Assembly (NCBI GenBank): GCA_012932295.1
Contig: JAAONU010000011.1
Location: 46,440,352-46,504,351 of the forward strand
Length of the DNA: 64,000 nucleotides
Origin: Cyclina sinensis
Taxonomy: Eukaryota; Mollusca; Bivalvia; Venerida; Veneridae
Direction of reading: 5' to 3'
Shown here: one piece after another, positions 14,001 to 25,369 of the stretch
How the letters are laid out: each line of letters opens with the position of its first letter
How positions within the stretch are numbered: position 1 is the stretch's first letter
Program-made: the position numbers and the translations under genes
Notes under the pieces: generated by a model
Databases searched by the model: none
The model's input: the letters and a program-made list of their open reading frames with translations, nothing else
Told to the model about the DNA's origin: nothing

Positions 14001-17000
14001 AATACTTTAGTTGGGAAAGAAATTATCTTTATAAATACTTTAGTTGGGAAAGAAATTAACTTTATAATTACTTTAGTTGGGAAAGAAATTAGCTTTATAA
14101 TAACTTTAATTGGGAAAGAATTAACTTTATAATTACTTTAATTGGGAATGAAACTAAATTTATAATTACTTTAATTGGGAAAGAAATTAACTTTATAATT
14201 ACTTTAGTTGGGAAAGAAATTAACTTTATGAATACTTTAGTTGGGAAAGAAATTAACTTTATAAATACTTTAGTTGGGAAAGAAATTATCTTTATAGGTA
14301 CTTTAGTTGGGAAAGAAATTAACTTTATAAGTACTTTAGTTGGGAAAGAAATTATCTTTATAGATACTTTAATTGGGGTGGAAATTAACTTTATACATAC
14401 CTGGTACTTTAGTTGGGAAAGAAATTAACTTTATACATACTTTAGTTGGGAAAGAAACTAACTTTATAATTACTTTAGTTGGGAATGAAACTAACTTTGT
14501 AATTACTTTAGTTGGGAAAGAAATTAACTTTATACATACTTTAGTTGGGAAAGAAATTAACTTTATAATTACTTCAGTTGGGAAAGAAATTAACTTTATA
14601 ATTATTTTTGTTGGGAATGAAATTATCTTTATAGATGTTGGGAAAGAAATTAACTTTACAATTACTTTAGTTGGGAAAGAAATTAACTTTATAATTACTT
14701 TAGTTGGGAAAGAAATTAGTTATAGTTGGGAAAGAAATTAACTTTATAAATACTTTAGTTGGGAAAGTGGTACTGAGATGAAACTCTGAATACAGGCTTA
14801 AGCTATGAAGACGCAGGTTGGGATTGCTTTTTGGGTCTAATAGCTTGGGTGATATAAAATCTGAGCTTGTAGTGTGTCTACATATACCACTGCAAAACCT
14901 GAGTAACATACAAAAGTGTCTGTTCTGAGCCATTGGTAGTTTGTATAAATGAGCCATTAAAAAAAAATTATATTTAAATGTAGGCTAAGATTACATGATT
15001 TTTATTCAGTATGCCGAGTTGGAGACTATACTTGGTGATGTGGAGAGAGCAAGGGCAATCTTTGAACTGGCAATAGCACAGACAAGACTTGATATGCCAG
15101 AAGTGCTATGGAAAGCTTACATTGACTTTGAGATTGAACAAGAAGAGTATAACAACACAAGAAACCTGTACCGACGTCTACTTCAGAGAACCCAGCATGT
15201 CAAGGTAGGTCTTCTTTAAGTAGCTTGAATCATATAAATCTGTATGCTGAGTTCAGTTGTCTTGTCGCTCCCTGAACACCAGCCATAACTGAACAGATTG
15301 TATTTATGGTTCACAAACAGCTGTTTTGGTGTCATACCAAAATCTGTTAATCAGTATCTTGTAAAGAAGAAATATTTAAAGTAAGGTCCACAACATATTC
15401 ATTATTATTTGGTTATTTGTCAGTGTTAAGTACAATATGAAGATATATTTAGACAAGTACCTAGACAGATAAAACATTTTCGACAAGCCACTAGGTGAGT
15501 CAGTGTTGTTTCTTCCAGCTGGGTATGAGTTCAGATATATAAAATACATACATATATATACAAATAGTCACTGTTAAATAGACGTTTGTTCCTACTTTTA
15601 TACCTAATTCTACTCTTTCTACTTTCTTTTTATGTAATGAACCTTGCAAAACTATATTCAGATCAGGATTACATGATGTATATTTACAATATGTAAAGAG
15701 TGCTTACTGTTTTTTCATTAGAGGAGGACATTGGATCATACAGATACAGAAAAATACAATAATTTTGCACTATAGTATTTTGTATGGACATGCTGTACAT
15801 TTAAAGCTTAATGATTGAATAGATAAAACAGGTATAGAATGATTAACTATCTTGGACAGTGCAAATAAATGTATTCATCCTGCCTGAATTAATAATATAC
15901 ATACATTGTGTTTTAATGGTCTTTGACAGACTACAGAGTTACCACTCTTGAAAATTTGATTTTAATGATACAGGTTTATATTCAATTTCCAGGTGTGGAT
16001 AAGTTTTGCCCAGTTTGAGAAGTCGACAGGTGATCCAGAGGCAGTCAAGAACACTCGAGGTATATACCAGGAGGCCGTTTCAGCTCTGAAAAGATCTGAG
16101 GAAAAAGAAGAACGTCTCATGATTCTAGAATCTTGGCAGGCTTTTGAGGTATGATATAACACGAGAGAAATGGTTCTTTTAATGTAATGTTACGATGATT
16201 AAGCCAGATATCTGTTTCTTAAGTTACACATTTACAAGGAATACCATGTAATTTTTTTGGTTTCAAGTTGTGCTGCTCATTTGTGCCAGTTCATGCCTCC
16301 ATTTATACAGTACAGGTCATATCTAAAATAATTCCATCAAATTCAAGTATGAACTTTCGAGAAATCAAAGCAAGTAGAATTCAGCAGCAATCAAATTTCT
16401 TCTTATATATGTAATATATATATTTTATATTCTTCGTTAATGGTGTACTATCATTAAATGCATTCTGATTCCTTTAACTTGTAAAATTTAACAAAAATGT
16501 CACTGAATGAAATTAATGTTTAAGTGCTACATTGTGTTTGGGCTGAGTGGTGAAAATTTTCTCTGAAAGTAACAGATTCTAATATCATCAGTTGAGGTTG
16601 GTCTGACTTTTCCATTTGACATTTGTCAGGCATTATAGAGAATAGTTTAAGTCCAGTGGAGTCTTGGTCATTAACATGAGCCTAGCATTTATGTAAAAGT
16701 ATTTGTCTGTTTGGTCTGAAAGTGATTTTTTTTTTACAGGCTGAGTGTGGTGATGAAGAATCCCAGAAGAAGGTAGAAAAACTGTTACCACAGAAAGTCA
16801 AGAAACGAAGGAAGATTCAAACAGATGATGGGGTATGTGGTGATCTATATTCATCCATCTGTATTCTTCTGAACATGCTTTTGTTCTTTAAATAGAAGAA
16901 AAGAGTATAGGTTCAGTGTGTACTCACCTTTTCAAGAAATGAATACTTCACAAATTTAGTCTATGAAAATAAAGTTAAATCTCCACTTATAGATTTTAAT

Positions 17001-17461
17001 GACTGTAAGAAATTTTAAAAAGAAAAAAAGAAAAGTATTCCAAATGTTTGTCTATTAAGTTCTTGTAACTTAATTATCCCCCTTTACTTTTAACTTTATT
17101 ATGTCACCTTCAAACAAAATATTTTGTGGATGCTTGGCAGATTTTTCGTGAAAATACATAGCAACTTAAACAAGAAAGTTATATCTAATCCTTGTTTTGG
17201 TTTAGAATATTCTATCTTATAACATTGTGTCAGAGCAACACAGAATTAAATTAGTGTATTTTGTTGCTTATTATCTTACAGACAGATGCTGGCTGGGAGG
17301 AATATTACGACTACATATTTCCTGATGAAACTACTGCTCAACCTAACCTTAAACTGCTGGCCATGGCCAAGAAATGGAAACAGACCCAGGAACAAACAAC
17401 AGAGGCTGAAAATGGGGTCAACAGTGACAGTAACAATGCCATGGAGACAGGATCAGACTGA
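2089..17461 (+). CDS. CRNKL1: Crooked neck-like protein 1, spliceosome HAT-repeat scaffold (16 coding exons)
   Basis: CRNKL1/Crn (yeast Clf1/Syf3) is a nuclear scaffold of the Prp19-associated (NTC) spliceosome complex, made of HAT helical repeats. Exons: 2089-2148, 3464-3553, 4184-4246, 4658-4749, 5004-5087, 5814-5932, 6351-6473, 7443-7621, 8030-8191, 12009-12137, 12914-13126, 13547-13693, 15010-15204, 15993-16148, 16740-16832, 17282-17461. All phases join without a break, giving 694 aa, close to the 687-aa human short isoform as I recall it. HAT-repeat signatures are plain ([65 protein letters not shown]), and the conserved C-terminal [13 protein letters not shown] and [13 protein letters not shown] are present. 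The start is the first ATG of an ATGATG pair; the second is two codons into the acidic/basic N-terminal stretch. All introns are GT-AG except 6474-7442, which is AT-AC. The TGA stop is at 17459-17461. No damage is seen. Confidence 0.97.
2125..2773 (+). repeat. Tandem duplication of CRNKL1 exon 1 end plus intron start
   Basis: The end of coding exon 1, its splice donor and the following 250 bp (about 2125-2396) are repeated directly at about 2395-2773. The second copy carries about 97 extra bases (2507-2603). It keeps the same reading frame, an ATG at 2401-2403 and the donor GAAG/GTGAAT, so it could act as an alternative short first exon joined to exon 2. Divergence is only a few bases, so the event is recent. 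Confidence 0.85.
6474..7442 (+). other. U12-type (minor spliceosome) AT-AC intron of CRNKL1
   Basis: No GT donor fits after the exon ending at 6473. The intron begins ATATCCTTT, the U12 donor consensus, and ends in AC at 7441-7442. Ten bases before its end lies TTCCTTGAC (7425-7433), which fits the U12 branch-site consensus TTCCTTRAC. Joining 6473 to 7443 restores the frame (phase 1) and the family sequence [16 protein letters not shown]. No alternative GT-AG pair was found that gives this. Confidence 0.95.
8728..10640 (+). mobile_element. Pearl/Helentron-like element with ~166 bp core repeats (5' end truncated)
   Basis: It lies in the CRNKL1 intron 8192-12008. It opens with the same lead sequence as the element at 19166 (CTTTGTCC, then GTCCGTCCGTCGTCAACTTT) but lacks that element's 5' hairpin. 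About ten tandem units of 165-166 bp follow, each with GTTCAAATCATGGCTCCTGG and GGCCCCGCCCCAGGGGTCAC. Open frames across the units come from the repeat and are not genes. The array decays into G-runs at 10530-10590. Confidence 0.8.
10663..11613 (+). mobile_element. Second pearl-like element, different core, directly after the first
   Basis: It begins with a palindrome, TATGTCTCC paired with GGAGACATA about 20 bases on, followed by TTGTTATTGCC. A different tandem core follows (units with GACCTGTAGAGTGAAAACT and CAAACTTCATAGGATGATTG). It ends with the hairpin AGGGCCATCATGGCCCT followed by CTTGT, the same end as the element at 19166-21494. Either the preceding array lost its 3' end when this one landed, or the two are fused. 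Confidence 0.7.
13694..14766 (+). repeat. 33-bp minisatellite filling CRNKL1 intron 12
   Basis: Roughly 32 copies of a 33-bp unit (AACTTTATAATTACTTTAG, then TTGGGAAAGAAATT) start at the exon border: the splice donor GTAACT is itself part of the first, diverged unit. Because 33 is a multiple of 3, open frames of up to 122 codons run through the array; they encode repeats such as [10 protein letters not shown] and have no protein features. Some units are shortened or joined at odd phase. Confidence 0.95.
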
Positions 17462-18785
17462 ATACATCGTGATATTTCAGAAAAGTGATGTTATATCGTT
17501 GAGTGAGTGATGTATAGGAAAGTAATAAGAAAAAGCAAAGAAAAGCATTTTGATCTCAAGCAGAATGAAATTGAACATTCATTATGTGACAGGATGGTTA
17601 CCTTGTTGACAAGAGTCTAGTCGAAGGTCTGAACGAGCAAGCTTGTTTGTTGATATCTTGAGCTGGCACTCAAAACTATAAACGATGGTATATCAGATAT
17701 ATGAAGGGATAAAAGAAATGCAGCCTCAAGGTGAATGCTTGTGGACTCATTCTTCATATGTAAACATAGAGAGAAAATGTTCATTTTGACCTATGAAGAA
17801 CGAATGTTTATAGATAGTGCTACACAATTTGTTAACAAACAGTCTTCTATGTAAGTGTATGTCTGCACGGTGCTTTTACAAGTTTAATCCAGTGTACTGA
17901 TTTTACCATTTACATTCAAACGATTTCCTAACTGTTTAGATAAACTTAAGTCAGTGGTTTTCTCTGTTATTATGCAAGCCATTGTGGTCTGTTTTGCTCA
18001 TATGGATTGGATAGGATACATTTCTAACTTCCGTGTGGACAGTTTGATTTAATTTGTGATAAATCATTTCAAAATAGTACATTTAAAAAAACTACAGTTG
18101 AGCATTTGTTAATTGTTGAAGGATTTCTAATTTGTTTATAAAATTTAGGGCAAAACCAAAGAGACCAGTATAGCTGCATGTGTTGAAGTCCAGTTAAGAA
18201 CGTACACTTTTTGGGGGAAATTTGTTAAATACTGCATGCTAAGTGAAGGGTGAAAAAGTAATACTTCTTTCTGTAAATGAACTACCTAAAAGCATGTGAA
18301 AGGGATGAAAAAAATAAGTATTTAGACAGGTGGTCATCAAATCCGTATTTGTGGTTACTGGTAGTTTGATTCAGCCTTGGGTTGACTTCTGACATACTCT
18401 GCTTATACCTGGACAGAAGTGAGTGGATGACCTGGCTTATCAGCAAACCATTCAGTACTACTATATGTGAATAGGGTATACTTGTAGGGGTAGCATCATC
18501 TGTGAGTGATAGACACAGTGTCATACAGCATCATATTGTGATGAAAAATGTAAATGACCAATATTGTTAACACTAGCTTGTTGGATAATGATTATGATGT
18601 TTGTCCATAAGCATACAAATTGTATGTGGATTAATTATTCAAACAAGAATGTTAGAAGTAAAAGATATTTGTGTGGTGATGAACACTTCATTGTTACATG
18701 AAGTTTATGAAACATGTTTTCTTACATTGTGTGTATAAATGAACATCCCATTGACCCATAGAAAATAAATGCAATTATATTTTTA
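17462..18785 (+). other. CRNKL1 3' UTR
   Basis: AT-rich trailer of about 1.3 kb after the stop codon, with no further conserved coding sequence. It is ended by the AATAAA at 18764-18769. The exact cleavage point is not visible. Confidence 0.65.
18764..18769 (+). terminator. Polyadenylation signal AATAAA for CRNKL1
   Basis: Canonical hexamer about 1.3 kb after the CRNKL1 stop, followed by a T-rich stretch. It is the best candidate before the transposable element starts at 19166. Confidence 0.55.
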
Positions 18786-19165
18786 GTCATTGGATTTTAT
18801 AAGCTGTTACTGAAGAGAGCTAAATTAATTTTACCTGGCACATAACTACCCTTTTTTAGTGTGAAGATGGATTTGAATTTCCCCTAAAACACATAAATAT
18901 TCTTAAGTAAGTCTGTAAAATTCTAATGCTAGGTAGAATTATGAAAATCCATGGATTTCAGCATTTGTAAACTGAACTATTTTGGGAACTGCCAAAATTC
19001 CTAGATTTCACCAGTTTGGCAAAACTTCTTGTATTAATGCTACTTTTTTGTATAATGACCTTTTACACAAAAAAAAAAGATTTTATCCAAGTTACAGCTT
19101 ATGGCACATCATCCAGTTGATATCACACTTGTCATCACTTGTTAACTAGTCGTTGCTTTCTTTTT

Positions 19166-21494
19166 AGCTCACCTGAGCACAAAGTGCTCAGGGTGAGCTT
19201 TTCTGATTGGTCTTTGTCCGTTGTCCGTCGTCCGTCAGTCCGTCCGTCCGTCGTCAACTTTTCATTCAAACGACATCTCCTCTGAAACCAATGGGGCATA
19301 TTTAATGAAACTTGCCTGGGATGTTCCTTGCATGAAGCTCTACCAAGATTGTTCAAATGGTTCTGGTCCATTGCATTTCTGGTTCACTGGAGCTAAAAAT
19401 AGATTTTATAAGTTGGATCTTTAAAAATCTTCTTCTCCGTAACCACAAGGCTTGGAGCTTTGATATTTGGTATGAAGCATCATCTAGTGGACCTCTACCA
19501 AGTTTTTTTCAAATAATGTCCCTGGGGACAAAACTGACCCCACCCCAGGGGTCAGTTGATTTTACATAGAGTTATATAGGGAAAACTTGAAAATCTTCTT
19601 GTCAGAAACCACAAGGCCTAGAGTTAAGATATTTGGTATGTACCATTGTCTAGTAGACCTCTACCAAGTTTGTTCAAATCATGGCCTCTAGGTCAAAAAT
19701 GGCCCCGCCCCGGGGGTCACTTGTTTTACATAGAGTTATATTGGAAAATCTTAAAAAAATCTTCTTGTCAGAAACCGTAAGTTATAGAGCTAAGATATTT
19801 GGTATGTTGCATTGTCTAGTGGACCAGTACCAAGTTTGTTCAAATCCTGTCCTCTGGGTCAAATATGGCCCTGCCCCAGGAGCCACTAGTTTTACATAGA
19901 GTTATATAAGAAAATCTTAAAAAATCTTCTTGTCAGAAACCGTCAGTTATAGAGGTTAGATATTTGGTGTGTAGCATTGTCTAGTGGACCAGTACCAAGT
20001 TTGTTCAAATCCTGGCCTCTGGGTCAAAAATGACCCCGCCCCAGGGGCCACTAGTTTTACATAGAGTTATATAGGAAAATCTTAAAAAATCTTCTTGTCA
20101 GAAACCGTAAGTTATAGAGCTTAGATATTTGGTGTGTAGCATTGTCTAGTAGACCTCTACCAAGTTTGTTCAAATCCTGTCCTCTGGGTCAAAAATGGCC
20201 CCGCCCCAGGGGCCACTAGTTTTACATAGAGTTATATAGGAAAATCTTAAAAAATCTTCTTGTCAGAAACTGTAAGTTATAGAGCTTAGATATTTGGTGT
20301 GTAGCATTGTCTAGTGGACCTCTACCAAGTTTGTTCAAATCCTGGCCTCTGGGTCAAAAATGACCCCGCCCCAGGGGCCACTAGTTTTACATAGAGTTAT
20401 ATAGGAAAATCTTAAAAAATCTTCTTGTCAGAAACCGTAAGATATAGAGCTTAGATATTTGGTGTGTAGCATTGTCTATTGGACCTCTACCAAGTTTGTT
20501 CAAATCCTGGCCTCTGGGTCAAAAATGGCCCCGCCCCGTGGGTCACTTGTTTTACATAGAGTTATATAGGAAAAACTGAAAAATCTTCTTGTCAGAAACA
20601 AGAAGGCCTATAGTTAAGATATTTGGTATGTAGCATTGTCTAGTGGACCTCTACCAAGTTTGTTCAAATCCTGGCCTCTGGATCAAAAATGGCCCTGCCC
20701 CGGGGGTCACTTGTTTTACATAGAGTTATATAGGAAAATCTTAAAAAAATCTTCTTATCAGAAACTGTAAGTTATAGAGGTTAGATATTTGGTGTGTAGC
20801 ATTGTCTAGTGGACCTCTACCAAGTTTGTTCAAATCCTGGCCTCTGAGTCAAAAATGGCCCCGCCCCAGGGGCCACTAGTTTTACATAGAGTTATATAAG
20901 AAAATCTAAAAAAAATCTTCTTGTCAGAAACCGTAAGTTATAGAGCTTAAATATTTGATGTGTAGTGGACCTCTACCAAGTTTGTTAGAAAAATGTCCCT
21001 GGGGTCACTATTGGCCCCGCCCGAGGGGTCACAAGTTTTAAATAACAATATAGAAGAAAATCTTTAAAAATCTTCTTGTCTGAAACCACAAGACCTAGAA
21101 TTTTAAAATTTGGCATGAAGCAAGCTTTATCAAGCTTTTTCAAATTATTGGATTAGGTTAAAGGTCACGGAGGCTAAAAGTAGATTTATCTACTGTACCT
21201 CATAGAGCCTTCATTTATAGACCAATATCCTTGATATTCAGTATAGAGGTTCCTTGCATGGACCTCTACCCATGGGTAGGGTTTGAGGTCACTGGGTCAA
21301 GGTCAAGGTCACCATAGCTTATAATAGATATTTCTACTTTCTGTCATAGAGCCTTTATTTATTGACTGATATTTTACATATTTGGTTTGAAGGCACTTAC
21401 ATATTTTCAATTAAAAAATGAAATACTGCTTAACAGCAAACCTACAGCCAAAGTACTCAGGTAAGCGATCCAGGGCCATCATGGCCCTCTTGTT
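19166..21494 (+). mobile_element. Near-complete pearl/Helentron-like non-autonomous element
   Basis: The 5' end is a near-perfect palindrome (19166-19199): AGCTCACCTGAGCAC, loop AAA, then GTGCTCAGGGTGAGCT. Read from the other strand it gives a hairpin followed by GTGAGCTAA, recalling a Helitron 3' end (CTRR after a hairpin). The centre holds about ten tandem units of 165-166 bp (CAG anchors at 19768, 19934, 20099). The 3' end is the hairpin AGGGCCATCATGGCCCT followed by CTTGT. There is no transposase or Rep/helicase, so it is non-autonomous. The architecture matches bivalve pearl/CvA elements; the family name is inference. Confidence 0.8.
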
Positions 21495-23050
21495 TCTATG
21501 AAACCCTTGGCATACAGGGGATCTTGCTTTTGCCAGAAAAAATGACCCCCAGCCTTCTAATAAATTCATTACTTTTATTGTTATACAAAAGAAAGTCACC
21601 TCCTTTGTGATGACGCCATTACTTGTGACTTTGTAGTCAATGACAATGGATGCAATAAAACTTCTTGTTTAACAAAGAAATAACCTCTGTTGTTGACGAT
21701 GTCATTTATGACAGGGGAAGTAACTCTGCGTGGAAGTTGACGAATTTGCAGTCCTGGAACATTAACCTTGCCTTTATCTTTTATCGTCATCTGAAAACAC
21801 CTTTCTGCTTTGAATAGGTTAAATATTTGATTATATGAACTTTTCAATGAAAAAGTCCAAGGCAGAATATTTTCAAGAGAAGCTGTTCAGTGCCTCCTGC
21901 CTAATTCAATGACACCAAACCTGAGATGTCTAAATCGTTTACTGTAGCTTAATTAAAGGTATTTACACTCTACCAATATTATTTAAAACTAAAAGTCGAT
22001 AGTTTTTACTGATGTCGGATCGTGTATATTTTAGTGCTTCATTTACGAGTCATTATTTTGTCACATTACATTAATTCGGACATGATATTTTTCGGATTAA
22101 TTTATTAAATATTCAGTGCTAATGAAAATTCAAACCTTACTTGTTATGCAGACAATAAGCAGACTGAGTTTTAATGTGGGCCATTTTGGTTTTATGTCTT
22201 TTCTGACGTAAGCCAGGTGTACGTTGGCACTACATACACTATATCCGAAACGTATCCTGTCCGAATTTGTCTCGTCAGTATTGATAAATGCTGTTTAATC
22301 TTTTATTGATAGCAAGACACATGGTTTATTATGTTTTAAGTGTTGAACCACTTTTATAGATCAGATATTTTTTAGTTGTTCAACCTTTAAGCTGTAGAAG
22401 GTGAACAGCTATAAAATGCCAATCTATAAAATTGGTTCACCATCAGAGACAAATAGTGAGACTAAAGTACAGGAATACTATTGAAGCACTTTATATATTA
22501 TATATTCAGAGGGAATGTAAAGTTGTCCAATCTTAGAAGGTTTAGATTAGAAGGCAGTTAAAATATGTACTGGTATTTTTTTGATATTTTGGAAAGAATT
22601 GTTTTCCATATGTTGGACTGCAATGCATGAATGACTTTTCCTGCTGTCCTAGTCCTGTAAATAAGCCACCACATTACTGTTTTTAACTCTAACATTTTTT
22701 AACGATATTTTATGTTTCACATTACATGAAAAAGTAAATCATTAAATATCATAGAAAATAAATGTTAGTGGTGAAAAAAGTAACATGATGGCTTATTTAT
22801 GGGACTGTGGCTGTTCTAGTCCAAATAGTTGAATATTGTGCTAATTTTTTTAATGGTCAATATCTGCCTTCAGAGTAGTACAGGCAGCATCCTGCCTGAA
22901 GTCGCAATATTAAGACTAACCTCTGTTCATGCAAGTTTTCAAAACCTTTTGCTAAATGTTGTTGAAAATAATATAATTATTGTATAAATGCAACTCCTCA
23001 CCAGCATTGAAATTAAACATACACCTCTGGAAATGTTGTGTGTTTTTTAG
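21495..23050 (+). other. Intergenic region upstream of the 23058-24372 gene
   Basis: I find no coding sequence. The acceptor TGTTTTTTAG at 23041-23050 shows that the downstream gene has at least one non-coding 5' exon, probably in this stretch or further left; I could not place it. Confidence 0.5.
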
Positions 23051-23057
23051 GTCAAAG

Positions 23058-24372
23058 ATGTGGCACAAACTGAGAGAAATATTTGGGTACAAAGACAGTC
23101 GGAGACAGCGACATGAAGTGACTGATAACAGTGTTGATGAAAATGTTGGAGAAAATAATACAATGAAAGGAAGCTTTGAAAATTCTGATGAAATGTCTGC
23201 CAGAGTTACGTCTGGTTTTAATGAGTCTTTAGTTGAAAACAGTGACAAATCTCTTTATACAAAATACAAAGAAAGATTTGCCTCAGAAGACTGTTTTGAG
23301 TGCAAGGTGACAACTTCAGTTCTACTGCTTTTGTTTACTGCTCATATATGTCGATCCATCTGGAAACATAGAGTTAATCTTCCACCCAGCAAACAGAAGT
23401 ATGTTTTGATAGGAAATATATCTCTTTTGGGATGTAAGTATTTTAGTTGTGCTTTCTTTGACTGTAATCTTTAGTTTCCTATGATGCCACAGGAAAAAAA
23501 GGTTGTACCTTTTGTATAACGCTGGTTCATTTTAAGATTGTCAGCTAAGGCAATTAGAGTTGTTACTACTCAATTTTTTTTTTTTTTAATCAAATTTTTA
23601 GGTATAAAATTCAGAATAAGTGTTAAAGTGCCCAGCCCCGAGCTTAATATTTCTTTTTTAATTCCAAAATATTCTTGCACAACTTGTACAGAAAATAATT
23701 TCTTCTCACAGCATGCATAAAGATTATATTTGGGTGCCTGTTACAGGAACCCTGGTGCACACGTAAGCAAAAGAAATAGAGTTGATTTTACACTATCATG
23801 ATTAAAAACTGATGTAGTCTTGTTTTCTGTAAACAGACTTGTAATTTTTTTCAATAAGCAGGTCTCACTTGGCCTGCTAACTAGCCACATCATTTTGTCT
23901 GTCATTCAAGAAAACACCTATAGCTAGCCCCTAGACTTGTTCAAGACAAGTAAACCTGCATTTGTTTGGGTTGACAGCTTCTTTATTGCTCTTTCCAAGA
24001 GATAAGTTCACTAGTGTTACATTCCATAGGATGAAAATCCAAAAAGTAAGCATTTAGCAGCCTTATTCAGTGAGCTATGAATACAGTTGTGAAGGGCTTT
24101 AAGGTCAAGGTGAAGCTATGTTAATCTCATTCTGCCTGACAAATTACATATATTGTTTCCTTTCCATATAATATGTCTAGAGATTTAGCCTAAATATACC
24201 TGTGTTTCACAGAACTATGACATTTTATATTGCAGTTTGGTTAGCCCTTATGAAGAGAGAATGGTACGACGAGAAGCCAGAAACAGGAGCACCAAAAAGT
24301 CTAGATCTGTCTGCTTTGGACAAGTTCATGAGATACAGAACACCAGACAGCAGTGATGTCCCACAAAAATAA
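23058..24372 (+). CDS. Small two-pass membrane protein with CxxC motif, DMAC1/TMEM261-like (paralogue A)
   Basis: Two coding exons, 23058-23433 and 24236-24372, give 170 aa. The start is the first ATG after the acceptor at 23050. The N-terminal 70 residues are polar and charged (MWHKLREIFGYKDSRRQRHE). Then come SEDCFECKVT (CxxC), a first membrane segment (TSVLLLLFTAHICRSIW), a basic loop, a second membrane segment (YVLIGNISLLGFWLALM), and the tail KREWYDEKPETGAPKSLDL ending in VPQK. A DCxxC followed by two membrane helices is the layout of distal membrane-arm assembly component 1, a mitochondrial complex I assembly factor, but the tails are longer than in human. The assignment is tentative; location and role are inferred. 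The gene at 29585-31916 has the same plan and the same phase-1 intron position. Confidence 0.72.
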
Positions 24373-24482
24373 CACACTTATTTCTACAGTTCAGATATGG
24401 AACACCAGATACAGAACACCAGACAGCAGTGATGTCCCACAAAAATAACACACTTATTTTTACAGTTCAGATATGGAACAAA
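24331..24482 (+). repeat. 76-bp tandem duplication spanning the stop codon of paralogue A
   Basis: The last 13 codons, the stop and the first 34 bases of the 3' UTR (24331-24406) are repeated directly at 24407-24482 with one or two changes. The first stop ends the protein, so the second copy is 3' UTR. It is a fresh slippage or unequal exchange. Confidence 0.9.
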
Positions 24483-24679
24483 ACTTGTTTTTAATTACTT
24501 CCATATTTGAAAAGGAAATGACATTGCAAGTGTGAATATACTTGATTTTTTTGCAGCATAATCATTTACAAGCAAACAACACAAATTAAACTCACATCAA
24601 GTCAAGTACAGACGTTGAAAAGATGTAAACAGTTGTGTTGTCTTTGAAGTATCGTGTGGAAAACTTACAATTTATATGG

Positions 24680-24685
24680 AATAAA
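24680..24685 (+). terminator. Polyadenylation signal AATAAA for paralogue A
   Basis: First canonical hexamer after the stop codon, about 310 bases downstream. Confidence 0.5.
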
Positions 24686-24769
24686 TGTTATATACCTGAT
24701 AACATTTCTGGTGAAAGTTTTTGTGTTTGATTTTTTTCTATCAAAGTTAAATTTCACTGTTATTTTTTA

Positions 24770-24862
24770 TTTTGTATACGAATATTCGTATAGAAAATTA
24801 GTATCCGAATACCAACATAGTATCCGGATATCCGAGTACTCGGATACTCGTTGACATCCCTA
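24770..24862 (-). mobile_element. Probable hAT-type transposon end (solo fragment)
   Basis: Read on the minus strand the sequence starts TAGGGATGTCAACGAGTATC and continues with palindromic CCGAGTACTCGG and CGAATATTCG motifs. hAT elements typically start C/TAGGGATGTCAA with such GTATCCGAGT-rich subterminal repeats. I found no partner end or transposase in the window, so only a fragment is supported. Confidence 0.5.
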
Positions 24863-25369
24863 GGTGAAACATCAAAACTCAGTAATTAAATTATCATAAG
24901 TAGCACTAGCACTATTGTTTTTGAAACCATATGCTAACATTCAAGGCAAGAAAAGTTGATCATTTCTGGTAAAGTTTCTGTCTGATAAATGGAGCACTGT
25001 TTGATACCTTACCAAATAACCCAGTTATGGACTAAGCACATTTGGGTTGTATCTATTGGTGCTACTGATACTCTCTTTAATACATGAATTAGTTTGCTTT
25101 TTAGTGTCAGCTTACTAAAAAGTATTAAAACTTGGAGAATTTTCTCTCTTTTTCCATTTATTTCTTTTCTGCTCCAGTCTTGGAGGAAGTGCAAGCATGT
25201 GGTGCCAAGTCTACATACCGGGTACAAGAGCCACAGCAAGCGGGGACAATGCTCGACTTTTTCCTATTTTTCTATTTCCAATGGCTAACACATTGGAGGA
25301 AGCACATTGTGATGAAGGGTTTTCAAAGGCAACATCATTTGAAATAATTGTCAAATCCATCCATTCATA

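Noticed and set aside
13675..14741. Series of open frames of 60-122 codons encoding repeats such as [10 protein letters not shown]
   Set aside because: They are produced by the 33-bp intronic minisatellite, whose period is a multiple of three. They contain no start context or domain.
19135..19371. Open frames on both strands over the 5' end of the 19166 element
   Set aside because: They cover the terminal palindrome and a CGTCCGTC simple repeat; no protein features.
25009..25347. Several overlapping 64-76 codon frames on both strands
   Set aside because: They overlap each other on opposite strands in repeat-derived DNA with no conserved motif.
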